A stretch of 18,142 nucleotides of DNA from assembly GCA_044425575.1 (NCBI GenBank), contig JAWXVE010000046.1, positions 1 to 18,142 of the forward strand, in the 5' to 3' direction. The translations under genes and the position numbers were made by a program. Positions 7,774 to 15,601 of this stretch are shown here, piece by piece; positions within the stretch are counted from its first letter, which is position 1, and every line of letters starts with the position of its first letter. This DNA comes from JAWXVE01 sp044425575 (GTDB lineage Bacteria; Bacillota; Clostridia; Lachnospirales; Lachnospiraceae). Below the pieces are notes generated by a model. That model had not been told where the DNA came from, did not search any database, and was given only the letters and a program-made list of their open reading frames with translations.

Positions 7774-8775
7774 TTACTCTCTTACTGCTTCTAAATACCT
7801 AGAAGGAATGGAGATGGAAATCTTTTGTTCGGATAACGTTCCAAGCCTTGTATCTTGGGGGAATTCCAAGCGATATGCATGTAGTAACTGATGGTGCTCT
7901 TGTTTCGCTTTCATTATGCGCTCTACGTTCTTATTCCCATACTTACAATCACCTACAATCCCATGGCCAATGGAAGCCAAATGAGCCCTAATTTGATGGG
8001 TTTTACCAGTGATTAAATCTACTTCTAAAAGAGTTCGATTCTTACCTATTTCAAGTGGTACATATGAAGTATGAATTTCTTTTGCCTCTTCCCCCTTAGC
8101 TCCATGAGGTTCTTGTGTGACTTTAACTTGATTGGTGGCTGAATTTTTACTTAAATAACCACGAATGTGTGCTGCTTCTCTAACACAACCATGGACTACA
8201 CATACATAATACTTCTTAATGCTTCGTTCCCGTATGAATTGTGCCAAGATTTGAGATCCTGACAGAGATACTCCTACTAATAATAATCCACTTGTATTTC
8301 GATCTAAACGGTTGCAAATAGATGGTCGAAATGTTTGTAACTCATTCTCTGCAATGTTCCCTTTTTGCAACAAATAGCCAATAGCGTATTCATTACACGT
8401 AAGATCCCCTTCTTTGGCTTTCTGTGATAAAATACCTGCTGGTTTATTTAAAATGAGAATCTGTTCATCTTCATAAATTACTGCAATATGATTCTTATAT
8501 TGCTTATAAGCTTGGTAATACTCCACCATTGATTCCTGCACTACTTTCTGCACATTACCGCGAAATTTTTCAATGGTATCTTCTGCTAAGTAGAGGCAAA
8601 TCTTATCGCCTAACTGAATCATTTGTTCGGGTGTGGCTTTTTTCTCATTCACTGTAATATTCTTCTTTCGAAGCATTTTGTAGAGAAAGCTAGATGGAGC
8701 CTGTTCAAAATACTTTCTCAAATACTTATCAAGACGTTGTCCCTGCTCGTTCTTTTGTACAATTATTTCTCTCAT
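7774..8775 (-). CDS. RluA-family 23S rRNA/tRNA pseudouridine synthase with S4 domain
   Basis: Isomerises specific uridines in rRNA or tRNA to pseudouridine; the exact target cannot be read from sequence. Residues 1-60 form an S4 RNA-binding domain (QRLDKYLRKYF, then RKKNITVN). The catalytic domain follows: ILNKPAGILSQ (108-118), RLDRNTSGLLLVG (156-168) with catalytic D158, KKYYVCVVHG (187-196), and TGKTHQIRAHLASIGHGIVG (256-275). There are 333 residues, normal for RluA/RluC/RluD types. The ATG at 8775 is preferred because the S4 domain starts right after it; a TTG at 8823 would overlap the upstream gene. The ribosome site is weak (AGG 12 bases upstream). It lies in an operon with recU, 41 bases downstream. 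Confidence 0.93.
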   Translation of the reverse strand: MREIIVQKNEQGQRLDKYLRKYFEQAPSSFLYKMLRKKNITVNEKKATPEQMIQLGDKICLYLAEDTIEKFRGNVQKVVQESMVEYYQAYKQYKNHIAVIYEDEQILILNKPAGILSQKAKEGDLTCNEYAIGYLLQKGNIAENELQTFRPSICNRLDRNTSGLLLVGVSLSGSQILAQFIRERSIKKYYVCVVHGCVREAAHIRGYLSKNSATNQVKVTQEPHGAKGEEAKEIHTSYVPLEIGKNRTLLEVDLITGKTHQIRAHLASIGHGIVGDCKYGNKNVERIMKAKQEHHQLLHAYRLEFPQDTRLGTLSEQKISISIPSRYLEAVRE

Positions 8776-8812
8776 AACATACGAATACCTATCTATTGTG
8801 TTAATTTCTAAT

Positions 8813-9385
8813 TTATAGGGCAAGTTGTTTTATTAAGGTTTCTATTTGCAAGCTACGCTCTACTGGTATAGCATCATACTTTTCGTTTAATTGTATCACC
8901 CGATTACAATACTGCTCTCTATCCGTCATTACTTTTACAGAAACATTTTGTAATGTATGCATGGCAAATACCTTGGCAAGATACCCTTCTACCTCTTTTT
9001 GGTCTACACCATTTGATCCATAGATGATAACATGATTCTCGTATATATGAATGCAATCTAATGTAGTGGAATGCTGATACATGGTAATATATAGGCTGTA
9101 AAGTACGGGAAAGGACGACTGGATTGCCGCTACCTGTTCATAAACTTCTTGCTTACATTCCTTTGCACGAAAGTGCATAATGGTACTTACAGCACTTTTA
9201 CTAGCAGGAAGTAAACCAAGGACAGCAATGACCGTATAAACCGATTGTACGGTATCTAAATGATATCTTCCAAAAAAATACAAGGATAAGGCTAGTACAA
9301 AGAGTATAATCGTTCGTAACAACACTTGAATTCTCTTATATTTATAATAACCATAGTTTCCTCTTACTAATTTCATGTTTATCAT
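8813..9385 (-). CDS. Conserved-looking membrane protein of unknown function
   Basis: I do not recognise a named family. The protein has 190 residues (187 if the second Met is used) and a basic N-terminus (KYKRIQ). Two hydrophobic segments follow at about 22-40 (ILFVLALSLYFFG) and 46-62 (VYTVIAVLGLLPA), separated by a short loop. The remaining roughly 120 residues are soluble and, by the positive-inside rule, could face the cytoplasm; they contain two cysteines, a HIYENHVIIYGS strand-like stretch and no catalytic motif that I can name. The ATG at 9385 is 4 bases after the ygiQ stop, with a weak AAGTGA ribosome site overlapping that stop, so it is likely translationally coupled to ygiQ. Its place between ygiQ and an RluA gene suggests a housekeeping role. 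Confidence 0.75.
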   Translation of the reverse strand: MINMKLVRGNYGYYKYKRIQVLLRTIILFVLALSLYFFGRYHLDTVQSVYTVIAVLGLLPASKSAVSTIMHFRAKECKQEVYEQVAAIQSSFPVLYSLYITMYQHSTTLDCIHIYENHVIIYGSNGVDQKEVEGYLAKVFAMHTLQNVSVKVMTDREQYCNRVIQLNEKYDAIPVERSLQIETLIKQLAL

Positions 9386-9389
9386 ACTA

Positions 9390-11333
9390 TCACTTCTTTC
9401 GCTTTTTCTGATTTCCTACTTTTCCTTTTGATTGAATTGCTTGATTCTTTTTAACAGTCTTGTATTTCGGCGTATGTTGTTTGGAAGCATTTTGTTTCGG
9501 CGTATTTCCGTTGCTCGCCCTCTTGTGTGAAGACATTACACGAGGTTTAATTAGACACTCTTTGGAAAAACCAATTAAATCTTCTCTACCTGCAAGGTGA
9601 AGTGCTTCTTTCACAAGAGCATAGTTCTTAGGGTTCCCATATTGAATTAGTGCTCGCTGCATTGCCTTATCGTGAGGATTCTTTACAACGTACACTGGCT
9701 TGCCATCTCTTGGGTCTAATTCCGTATAATACATAACCGTGGCCAAAGTAGATGGCGTTGGGTAAAAATCTTGTACTTGTTCTGGCATATAACCCATATC
9801 TCTTAAATACTCTGCAAGCTCAATGGCTTCTTTTAAAGTGGAACCTGGGTGAGAAGACATTAAGTAAGGCACAAGAAATTGATTCTTCTCATATTGCTTA
9901 TTATATTTATAATAAGCCCGTTGAAATCTTTCATAAACAGCCTTCTTAGGCTTTCCCATTTTCTCAAGTACCACATCACTAATATGTTCAGGTGCTACCT
10001 TTAATTGGCCACTAATATGGTGTTGTACCAATTCTCGAAAAAAAGTATCATTCTGATCTGCTACTAAATAATCATATCGGATACCAGATCGAACAAAGAC
10101 CTTTTTCACTTTTGGTAGATTTCTAAGGGAACGCAATAAAGTTAAGTAATCGGTATGATCTATGGTCATATTTTTACAGATTTCTGGATGCAAGCACTGC
10201 TTCTTCTGACAAACACCCTTTGTTAATTGCTTTTCACAAGATGGATGTCGAAAATTAGCCGTTGGGCCTCCCACATCATGAATATACCCCTTAAAGTCCT
10301 TCTCACCCGTAATGGTTTTCGCCTCTTGTATAATAGAGTCGTGACTTCTAGTCTGGATAATACGCCCTTGATGAAACGTAAGTGCACAAAAGCTACAAGC
10401 ACCAAAGCAACCACGATTACTAATCAGAGAAAACTTAATCTCTGAAATGGCAGGAATACCACCGCTTTCTTCGTACATAGGGTGATAGGTTCTAGCATAA
10501 GGTAGTTCATATACATCATCCATTTCCAGTTGGGTCAATGGTTCTTGTGGTGGATTTTGCACAAGGTAGACTCCATTTGGATAAGGTTCTACTAAGGTTT
10601 TTGCCGTATAGGGATCGGTGTGTTCATATTGTATCTGAAAGCTATTGGCATATTGACGTTTCTCTTCTTTGCATATAGCGTATGATGGTAATACAATCTC
10701 ATCATAAACTGTTGCAAGCTCTTTCGTCTTATATACCGTACCTTTAATAAAGGTGAGATCACGAATGTCAATGCCACTGGCTAATGCATCTGCAATTTCC
10801 ACAATAGACCGTTCACCCATACCATAAGAAATAAGGTCTGCCTGACTATCTAAGAGGATGGAACGCTTGAATTTATTGCTCCAATAATCGTAATGGGCAA
10901 ATCGTCGAAGGCTCGCTTCAATCCCTCCAATAATAATAGGAATCTTACGATAAGTTCTGCGTATTAAATTGCCATAGACAACTGTTGCGTAATCAGGTCG
11001 CTTATGAATGGCACCCCCTGGTGAATAAGCATCCATCGCACGTGGTTTCTTAGACACGTAGTAATGATTAACCATGGAATCCATATTACCTGCTGACACA
11101 AGAAATCCCAGACGTGGTTCTCCTAATGCAGCAATGCTACTATCTTCTTTCCAATCGGGTTGTGCAATAATTCCCACCTGATATCCATGAGATTCTAACA
11201 CACGACTAATGATGGCTGTCCCAAAAGACGGGTGATCTACGTAGGCATCTCCACTTATGTAGACAAAATCAAGTTGCTCAATACCACGTGCAATCATTTC
11301 CTCTTTGGATGTAATCATAAATTCCTTGTTCAA
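9390..11333 (-). CDS. ygiQ: YgiQ-family radical SAM protein
   Basis: A 647-residue member of the UPF0313/YgiQ radical SAM family; the substrate is unknown. The N-terminal part has DFVYISGDAYVDHPSFG (22-38), typical of the family, and GGIEASLRRFAHYDYW (136-151). The radical SAM core contains CxxxCxxC with C309, C313 and C316 (GCFGACSFC) for the 4Fe-4S cluster. A second cysteine group, C366, C375, C380 and C386, is usual in this family. The last 48 or so residues form a Lys/Ser/Asn-rich disordered tail containing two TPK repeats, possibly RNA-binding. The start is a TTG at 11333, supported by AGGAG with 6-base spacing and by the family N-terminus; the ATG five codons later has a poorly placed AAGGA. 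Confidence 0.92.
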   Translation of the reverse strand: MNKEFMITSKEEMIARGIEQLDFVYISGDAYVDHPSFGTAIISRVLESHGYQVGIIAQPDWKEDSSIAALGEPRLGFLVSAGNMDSMVNHYYVSKKPRAMDAYSPGGAIHKRPDYATVVYGNLIRRTYRKIPIIIGGIEASLRRFAHYDYWSNKFKRSILLDSQADLISYGMGERSIVEIADALASGIDIRDLTFIKGTVYKTKELATVYDEIVLPSYAICKEEKRQYANSFQIQYEHTDPYTAKTLVEPYPNGVYLVQNPPQEPLTQLEMDDVYELPYARTYHPMYEESGGIPAISEIKFSLISNRGCFGACSFCALTFHQGRIIQTRSHDSIIQEAKTITGEKDFKGYIHDVGGPTANFRHPSCEKQLTKGVCQKKQCLHPEICKNMTIDHTDYLTLLRSLRNLPKVKKVFVRSGIRYDYLVADQNDTFFRELVQHHISGQLKVAPEHISDVVLEKMGKPKKAVYERFQRAYYKYNKQYEKNQFLVPYLMSSHPGSTLKEAIELAEYLRDMGYMPEQVQDFYPTPSTLATVMYYTELDPRDGKPVYVVKNPHDKAMQRALIQYGNPKNYALVKEALHLAGREDLIGFSKECLIKPRVMSSHKRASNGNTPKQNASKQHTPKYKTVKKNQAIQSKGKVGNQKKRKK

Positions 11334-11339
11334 GTAATT

Positions 11340-11344
11340 CTCCT
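11340..11344 (-). promoter_or_regulatory. Ribosome binding site pointing to a TTG start for ygiQ
   Basis: AGGAG on the minus strand, 6 bases before the TTG at 11333. The spacing to the nearest in-frame ATG would be 21 bases, so TTG initiation is favoured. Confidence 0.65.
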
Positions 11345-11351
11345 ATCTATA

Positions 11352-12035
11352 TCAGTTGTCCAATCCTACCAATGATTCATTATGGCATAGCATTGGAATC
11401 TCTGTGTAATCTGTAATGTAATAATCAGCAAGCGCTACTTTCTCTTCCCGTTGATACACGGAATATGCATCTTCTATGGCACATACTTTCATTCCTGCTG
11501 ATTGTCCTGCCATAATCCCTGCTACAATATCTTCAAATACAAGACATTCTGAGGGTTGCACCTGCAAAGTATTAGCCACTAATTCATAGATATAAGGTGC
11601 CGGCTTACCAGTAGACACTTCACAAGAAGTATGTATGGCTTGAAAATAATCAATGATACCATGTGCTTCTAGTGATACACGTACTAATTCTATTGAATTA
11701 CTAGATGCAATCCCTAATTTAATATCACGTGTTATGCAATAATCCAAAAATGGTTTCACACCCTTTTTTAGAGGGATTTCTGATTGATATTTCTCATAAG
11801 CTCTCTTATTCCACTCATCCTTCATCTCCTCAATGGTATGAGGAATTCTAAAGCGCTCCTTGAAGTAGTGTGCTGTTTGCGAAAAACTCATTCCTTCAAT
11901 GTCTTCTTGCAAATCTTCTGGTACTTCTACTCCAAACATACCTAGATATTCAATATCAATTAACTTCCAGATCCACATGGAATCCACTAAGGTTCCGTCT
12001 AAATCGAATATAATTGCTTTTACTCCTTGTAACAT
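11352..12035 (-). CDS. HAD-superfamily hydrolase, beta-phosphoglucomutase-like
   Basis: A 227-residue HAD phosphatase or phosphomutase of subfamily I with an alpha-helical cap. Motif I is FDLDGTLVDSM (10-20) with nucleophile D11 and acid/base D13, motif II is ASSNS (110-114) with S111, motif III is GKPAP (143-147) with K144, and motif IV is FEDIVAGIMAG (167-177) with acidic E168 and D169. The substrate cannot be assigned; related proteins act on sugar phosphates or nucleotides. The ATG at 12035 follows the upstream pseudouridine synthase stop by 4 bases, with AGG about 8 bases upstream inside that gene, so the two genes are coupled. Confidence 0.9.
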   Translation of the reverse strand: MLQGVKAIIFDLDGTLVDSMWIWKLIDIEYLGMFGVEVPEDLQEDIEGMSFSQTAHYFKERFRIPHTIEEMKDEWNKRAYEKYQSEIPLKKGVKPFLDYCITRDIKLGIASSNSIELVRVSLEAHGIIDYFQAIHTSCEVSTGKPAPYIYELVANTLQVQPSECLVFEDIVAGIMAGQSAGMKVCAIEDAYSVYQREEKVALADYYITDYTEIPMLCHNESLVGLDN

Positions 12036-12039
12036 ATCT

Positions 12040-12744
12040 TTAACCTATCCCCTCTATCACTTCACTTCTTGTAAGTTTTCTATATGCCCCACATAGCAAA
12101 TCGTCCGGCAAGGTAAGTGCCCCCATTTGCAATCGCTTTAAATAGACCACTTTCATACCCACCTTTTGAAACATTCGCTTAATCTGATGGAATTTCCCCT
12201 CTACAATGGTTACTTCCACTGTACTATGATTTCCTTCAATCTTATGAATGGTAAGAATTGCAGGTTTGGTATAGAAATCGCCAAGATCCAATCCCTCCTG
12301 AAATCTTGCAACTTCTTCCTCTGTTACCAGTCCTTCTATAGTTGCAAGGTAGCGCTTAGATACATGCTTCTTAGGTGCTAATAATTCATGAGCTAACGCT
12401 CCATCACTGGTCAAAAGCACTAAACCTTCTGTGTCCACATCTAATCTTCCAACTGGAAATAAGACTTCTTTGCGTGGAATATCTATTAATTCCAGTACCG
12501 TAGGGTAAAGATTATCCTTCGTGGCACATACATATCCTGCTGGCTTGTGCAAAAGGTAATATACATTAGTTTCATACTCTATCTCATTGCCTTGACACAC
12601 TACATGGTCAATTGCTTCCAAAATGGCATATTCAGGTGTTGTAATCACTTGTTTATTTACAAGAACTACGCCCTTTTTAATTAACTTCTTCACTTCGCTT
12701 CTTGTGCCAATTTTCATATCACTTAAATATTTGTCTAATCTCAT
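12040..12744 (-). CDS. RsuA-family 16S rRNA pseudouridine synthase
   Basis: Makes pseudouridine in rRNA, probably the 16S position 516 type, though RluB/E/F-type targets are possible. The 234 residues comprise an S4 domain (MRLDKYLSDM, residues 1-10, to about 50) and a catalytic domain with YLLHKPAGYVCAT (63-75), FPVGRLDVDTEGLVLLT (96-112) with catalytic D102, and EGKFHQIKRMF near the C-terminus. The ATG at 12744 has AGGA 8 bases upstream. It is the first gene of a minus-strand run that continues through the HAD, ygiQ, membrane protein, RluA and recU genes with gaps of 4 to 41 bases. Confidence 0.93.
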   Translation of the reverse strand: MRLDKYLSDMKIGTRSEVKKLIKKGVVLVNKQVITTPEYAILEAIDHVVCQGNEIEYETNVYYLLHKPAGYVCATKDNLYPTVLELIDIPRKEVLFPVGRLDVDTEGLVLLTSDGALAHELLAPKKHVSKRYLATIEGLVTEEEVARFQEGLDLGDFYTKPAILTIHKIEGNHSTVEVTIVEGKFHQIKRMFQKVGMKVVYLKRLQMGALTLPDDLLCGAYRKLTRSEVIEGIG

Positions 12745-12745
12745 A

Positions 12746-12773
12746 CATGATTTCCTATTCTATGCCATACATT
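12746..12773 (+). promoter_or_regulatory. Candidate sigma-E-like sporulation promoter for the YlbJ-like gene
   Basis: CATACATT at 12766-12773 fits the sigma-E -10 consensus CATACANT, and CATGATT at 12746-12752, 13 bases upstream, is a partial fit to the -35 element. A start near 12780 would give a leader of about 30 bases. No good sigma-A promoter was found here. This is pattern matching only, helped by the known sigma-E control of B. subtilis ylbJ. Confidence 0.35.
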
Positions 12774-12809
12774 CTAGTATACAACATTTTTCATGATTTG
12801 GGGATGACT

Positions 12810-13739
12810 ATGTGCAAAATAAAGAAACTTTTTATATTATTTTCATTACTAGTGTTATTTATTGCTTTGCTTACTTATCCAAAAGAATGTGTTTCTCTTG
12901 GATTAGACGGCTTAAATCGCTGGTTTCATTATATGATTCCCACCTTACTCCCCTTTATGATTCTCTCTCAATTGCTCATAAAGTTAGAATATCATACATA
13001 TTTTGTATCAATATTTCGCATAGTGCTAAAACCACTATATCATATAAACTCCCATGGAATCTATGTTATGGTAATTGGATTTCTATGCGGTTTTCCAACA
13101 GGGGCCAAAACTTGTGTTTCTCTTTACAAACGAGGTCTTCTTACTAATCATGAAGCTAATTATCTTCTTGCTTTTACCAATCAAATTGGTCCTATTTATT
13201 ATATAAGCTTTGCTCTTCCTCTGCTAGGCATTACAGATAAAATCCCCTACATCTTTGGTATGTACGGGATTGCACTCCTATATGGACTTTGCTTGCGTTA
13301 TACCTATTACTTAAATAAGATAACATCAGTTATCGAATGTAAGTCTGCTGTGGCACCCAATAATGCTTCTATCTTCATCCATTTAGATGAAGCCATTTAT
13401 GATAGTTTGGGCCAGATTGCCATGCTTGGGGGCTATATGATTCTCTTTCAACTTCTGAACATTATTCCCGTCTTACTTCAATTACCAACTTGTCTCCTGA
13501 CGCATATATGGGGATTATTATCCGAGATTACAAATGGGTTGTGTAACATTCCAAATAATGTTATTACACAACCCATCTATACAATCATCTGCTTATGCAC
13601 CATTACCTTTGGAGGCTGCTGCTGTATGGCTCAGACCTTTCATGTACTAAAGGACACAAACTTAAGCTTACGCTCCTACGCATTTCACAAAGTAATCCTC
13701 ACACTACTAACTGGTGTGTACTACTTATATCTCTACTGA
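12810..13739 (+). CDS. YlbJ/SpoVV-like integral membrane protein (nucleoside-recognition/Gate family)
   Basis: In B. subtilis, YlbJ (SpoVV) is a sporulation membrane protein implicated in moving dipicolinic acid into the forespore. This 309-residue protein shares the family's marks: RWFHYMIPTLLPFMILSQLL (38-57 region), GFPTGAKTCVSLYKRGLL (94-111), AFTNQIGPIYYI (121-132), EITNG (239-243) and FGGCCCMAQTF (268-278), with about seven to eight hydrophobic segments. It is roughly 100 residues shorter than B. subtilis YlbJ, so it may be a paralogue rather than the true SpoVV. The ATG at 12810 is chosen because GGGG lies 6 bases upstream; an ATG at 12804 directly abuts that GGGG. Divergent from the RsuA-type gene and convergent with the pterin-synthase-like gene, overlapping it by 7 bases. 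It is not co-directional with any neighbour. Confidence 0.8.
   Translation: MCKIKKLFILFSLLVLFIALLTYPKECVSLGLDGLNRWFHYMIPTLLPFMILSQLLIKLEYHTYFVSIFRIVLKPLYHINSHGIYVMVIGFLCGFPTGAKTCVSLYKRGLLTNHEANYLLAFTNQIGPIYYISFALPLLGITDKIPYIFGMYGIALLYGLCLRYTYYLNKITSVIECKSAVAPNNASIFIHLDEAIYDSLGQIAMLGGYMILFQLLNIIPVLLQLPTCLLTHIWGLLSEITNGLCNIPNNVITQPIYTIICLCTITFGGCCCMAQTFHVLKDTNLSLRSYAFHKVILTLLTGVYYLYLY
13534..13576. repeat. Strong inverted repeat inside the YlbJ-like gene
   Basis: Left arm 13534-13550 begins ATGGGTTGTGT and right arm 13557-13576 ends ACACAACCCAT, pairing over 11 bases. A further 6 bases (AACATT/AATGTT) pair nearer the 6-base loop, with a 3-base bulge on the right arm. It lies in codons 242-256, in the stretch following the EITNG motif. 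No T-run follows, so it is not an ordinary terminator. Confidence 0.7.
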
Positions 13740-14224
13740 TCAAATTCCATATTTCCTTCATGAACATGATAATCAAAATCATCCTCAAACTTGCTATTAT
13801 TATCTAGAATATTATTCTTCTTATACTTATTAATGGACTTCTTATCTTCTTCTAATACCTTTTCAACTGGACTAATAATATACGTACGTGTTGGCGTTTC
13901 GCTAATTTCAAATGATATTGGTGTCCATTCCTTTTCTAGTGCCGCCTTATGAAGCAAGGAATAGAAATATTCTGATGCATTTTCTAAAGTTGGATTCAAA
14001 TCATTAAATGGTGGTACCATATTCAATGTCTTGTCTTGATAAATCCCAAGTACATCCTTAAAAGTAGCCTCAATTTCATAAAATTGTGCTTGTCCTGCAC
14101 CTTGGATCGTAAAGTAAAGAATCATCTCCCATGTATGAGGATGGAAGGTACCTAACTTCCCGTTAATCATTACTGCATGATTTAAATCTAAATAGAACTT
14201 GTATTTATACTGTATATATTTCAC
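13733..14224 (-). CDS. 6-pyruvoyltetrahydropterin synthase-related protein B (exosortase G neighbourhood)
   Basis: A 163-residue relative of the PTPS/QueD fold and the last gene of the exosortase operon. The zinc-type histidine triad is kept as H16 (LNHAV) and H28/H30 (FHPHTW). NPTLENASEYFY (77-88) and ISETPT match conserved QueD stretches. The catalytic cysteine normally a few residues before the second histidine pair is missing (GKLGTFHPH), so ordinary synthase chemistry is doubtful. The last 45 residues are a charged, Asn-rich tail without homology that I recognise. The start is a GTG at 14224 with AAAGGTGA 6 bases upstream; the next in-frame Met is residue 19 and would remove H16. It lies 12 bases after the glycosyltransferase stop. 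Its role is unknown; it may bind or make a pterin-like or other small molecule. Confidence 0.78.
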   Translation of the reverse strand: MKYIQYKYKFYLDLNHAVMINGKLGTFHPHTWEMILYFTIQGAGQAQFYEIEATFKDVLGIYQDKTLNMVPPFNDLNPTLENASEYFYSLLHKAALEKEWTPISFEISETPTRTYIISPVEKVLEEDKKSINKYKKNNILDNNSKFEDDFDYHVHEGNMEFDQ

Positions 14225-14230
14225 GTATGT

Positions 14231-14238
14231 TCACCTTT
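14231..14238 (-). promoter_or_regulatory. Ribosome binding site supporting a GTG start of PTPS-related protein B
   Basis: AAAGGTGA on the minus strand, 6 bases before the GTG at 14224 and overlapping the stop codon of the glycosyltransferase gene, which suggests coupled translation. Confidence 0.7.
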
Positions 14239-15601
14239 ACCCCTCTTCAACTAATCGTTTGGTTCCACGTCGAATGGCACCGATAAAATTAAAATGTTCT
14301 CGAATCTGTCTTCCAATCATCTTAAGCTCTTCTGATAAAGTAAAAGTTTTCCAAGAATTCTTTCTCTTAGTAGAATTTACAATACCTGCTAGACGTACTA
14401 AGTAAGCAACCATATTATACAGTGGCAATAAAATTAAGTACAGTATCTTCCGTGCATAATACTTATTAAAGTTTTTAAATTGATTAAAATATATGACAAT
14501 ATTCACGTAGTTAAGCAAACATACAATTACATATAGCAGATAAATGAGAGCTGTTGCCACAATAATATCATCGAATTTCTGATTCATAGAGCCAATTACA
14601 AATAATACAAAGTACCAAACCATACGAGGAAATGCAAAAGTATGATCTACAATGAGTAATCGCACCAAGTGATCGCTAAAGAAACGATAAATAGGATTAT
14701 CTAGCTTATCCTTTAAGAACATATTGGATACTTCAAGCTCTCCAATTTGCCATCTCTGTCTTTGGGTATAGAACTTATTAAATCCTTCAATTGGATCCAC
14801 CATAAAAATTGCTTCTTCACACAAATGTACTTTTTTACCAAGATTTTGCTTGATTTGGAATGTAAGGTGAGTGTCTTCGCAGATGGTATTGGTATTATAT
14901 AGGAATGTCTTAACAAGTACTGATTTACGCAATGCTGAAAAAGCTCCAGAAATAGTATAGATCTCATTAGAGCGGGATTTAAAGCTTTTCCCCACAATAA
15001 AAGAACTTGCATACTCCATAAATTCAACTTTCTGAAATTGTCTTAAAAAGAAACCATCTGTCTCTTTAATCAGTGCTGGTTCTGTTAAAATAATGCCGGT
15101 TAAACAATCTGCATCATCTTGTGTTTCAAAATCATACACAATATTCATTAGTGCTTGCTCTTCTAAAATACCGTCACTATCTATATTAATAATATACTTT
15201 CCTTCACTATTAAAGATCGCCTTATTTAAAGCTTTCGACTTTCCTTGGTTAGAATTAACGCTCCAAATAAATAAGCTTTGATAGTCTAATTGAGCACGTT
15301 CAAACTCTTCATAACTATTATCTGTAGAACCATTGTCCACTAAAAGTACATCAATTAATTCATTAGGATACGTTGACTGATCTACAGATTGTATACAACG
15401 ATATAAAGTCTCTGCAGAATTATATACGGGAATAATTACCGTAATATGTGGAAGAAAGACCAACGGCTCCTTCTTCTCTCTCCGAAGTAAATCAACAAAG
15501 GTATATGCAAAGTTGACTAACCCAGGAATGATTTCCATTACAATTGGAATAATGATCCATGCGGACCAGAAATATATTACACTAGTTAAGTTTACCATCA
15601 T
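14237..15601 (-). CDS. Membrane glycosyltransferase family 2, exosortase G-associated
   Basis: A processive-type GT2 of 454 residues that probably moves a sugar from a nucleotide donor to a lipid or growing polymer at the cytoplasmic membrane. An N-terminal hydrophobic segment (9-35) precedes the GT-A domain with ITVIIPVYNSAETL (53-66), VDNGSTDNS (88-96), the DxD-type metal site DSD (141-143), the acidic CEDTH (241-245) and the acceptor-site motif QRQRW (280-284). About four hydrophobic segments follow (315-405), then a basic tail. This layout resembles hyaluronan/cellulose synthases and the GT2 subfamily found beside XrtG. The ATG at 15601 has AGGTGG 8 bases upstream; the gene overlaps the end of the exosortase gene by 20 bases, pointing to coupled translation. 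Donor and acceptor are unknown. Confidence 0.88.
   Translation of the reverse strand: MMVNLTSVIYFWSAWIIIPIVMEIIPGLVNFAYTFVDLLRREKKEPLVFLPHITVIIPVYNSAETLYRCIQSVDQSTYPNELIDVLLVDNGSTDNSYEEFERAQLDYQSLFIWSVNSNQGKSKALNKAIFNSEGKYIINIDSDGILEEQALMNIVYDFETQDDADCLTGIILTEPALIKETDGFFLRQFQKVEFMEYASSFIVGKSFKSRSNEIYTISGAFSALRKSVLVKTFLYNTNTICEDTHLTFQIKQNLGKKVHLCEEAIFMVDPIEGFNKFYTQRQRWQIGELEVSNMFLKDKLDNPIYRFFSDHLVRLLIVDHTFAFPRMVWYFVLFVIGSMNQKFDDIIVATALIYLLYVIVCLLNYVNIVIYFNQFKNFNKYYARKILYLILLPLYNMVAYLVRLAGIVNSTKRKNSWKTFTLSEELKMIGRQIREHFNFIGAIRRGTKRLVEEG

Noticed and set aside
9440..9510. Possible repeat element in the 3' end of ygiQ (TTTCGGCGTAT twice)
   Set aside because: It is explained by repeated Thr-Pro-Lys codons in a low-complexity Lys-rich tail; two short copies do not support a mobile element.
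12745..12809. Sigma-A promoter for the RsuA-type operon (TATACT on the minus strand near 12780)
   Set aside because: The -10-like box has no acceptable -35 box at 16-18 bases, so I did not list it as a feature; the true promoter of this operon is not identified.
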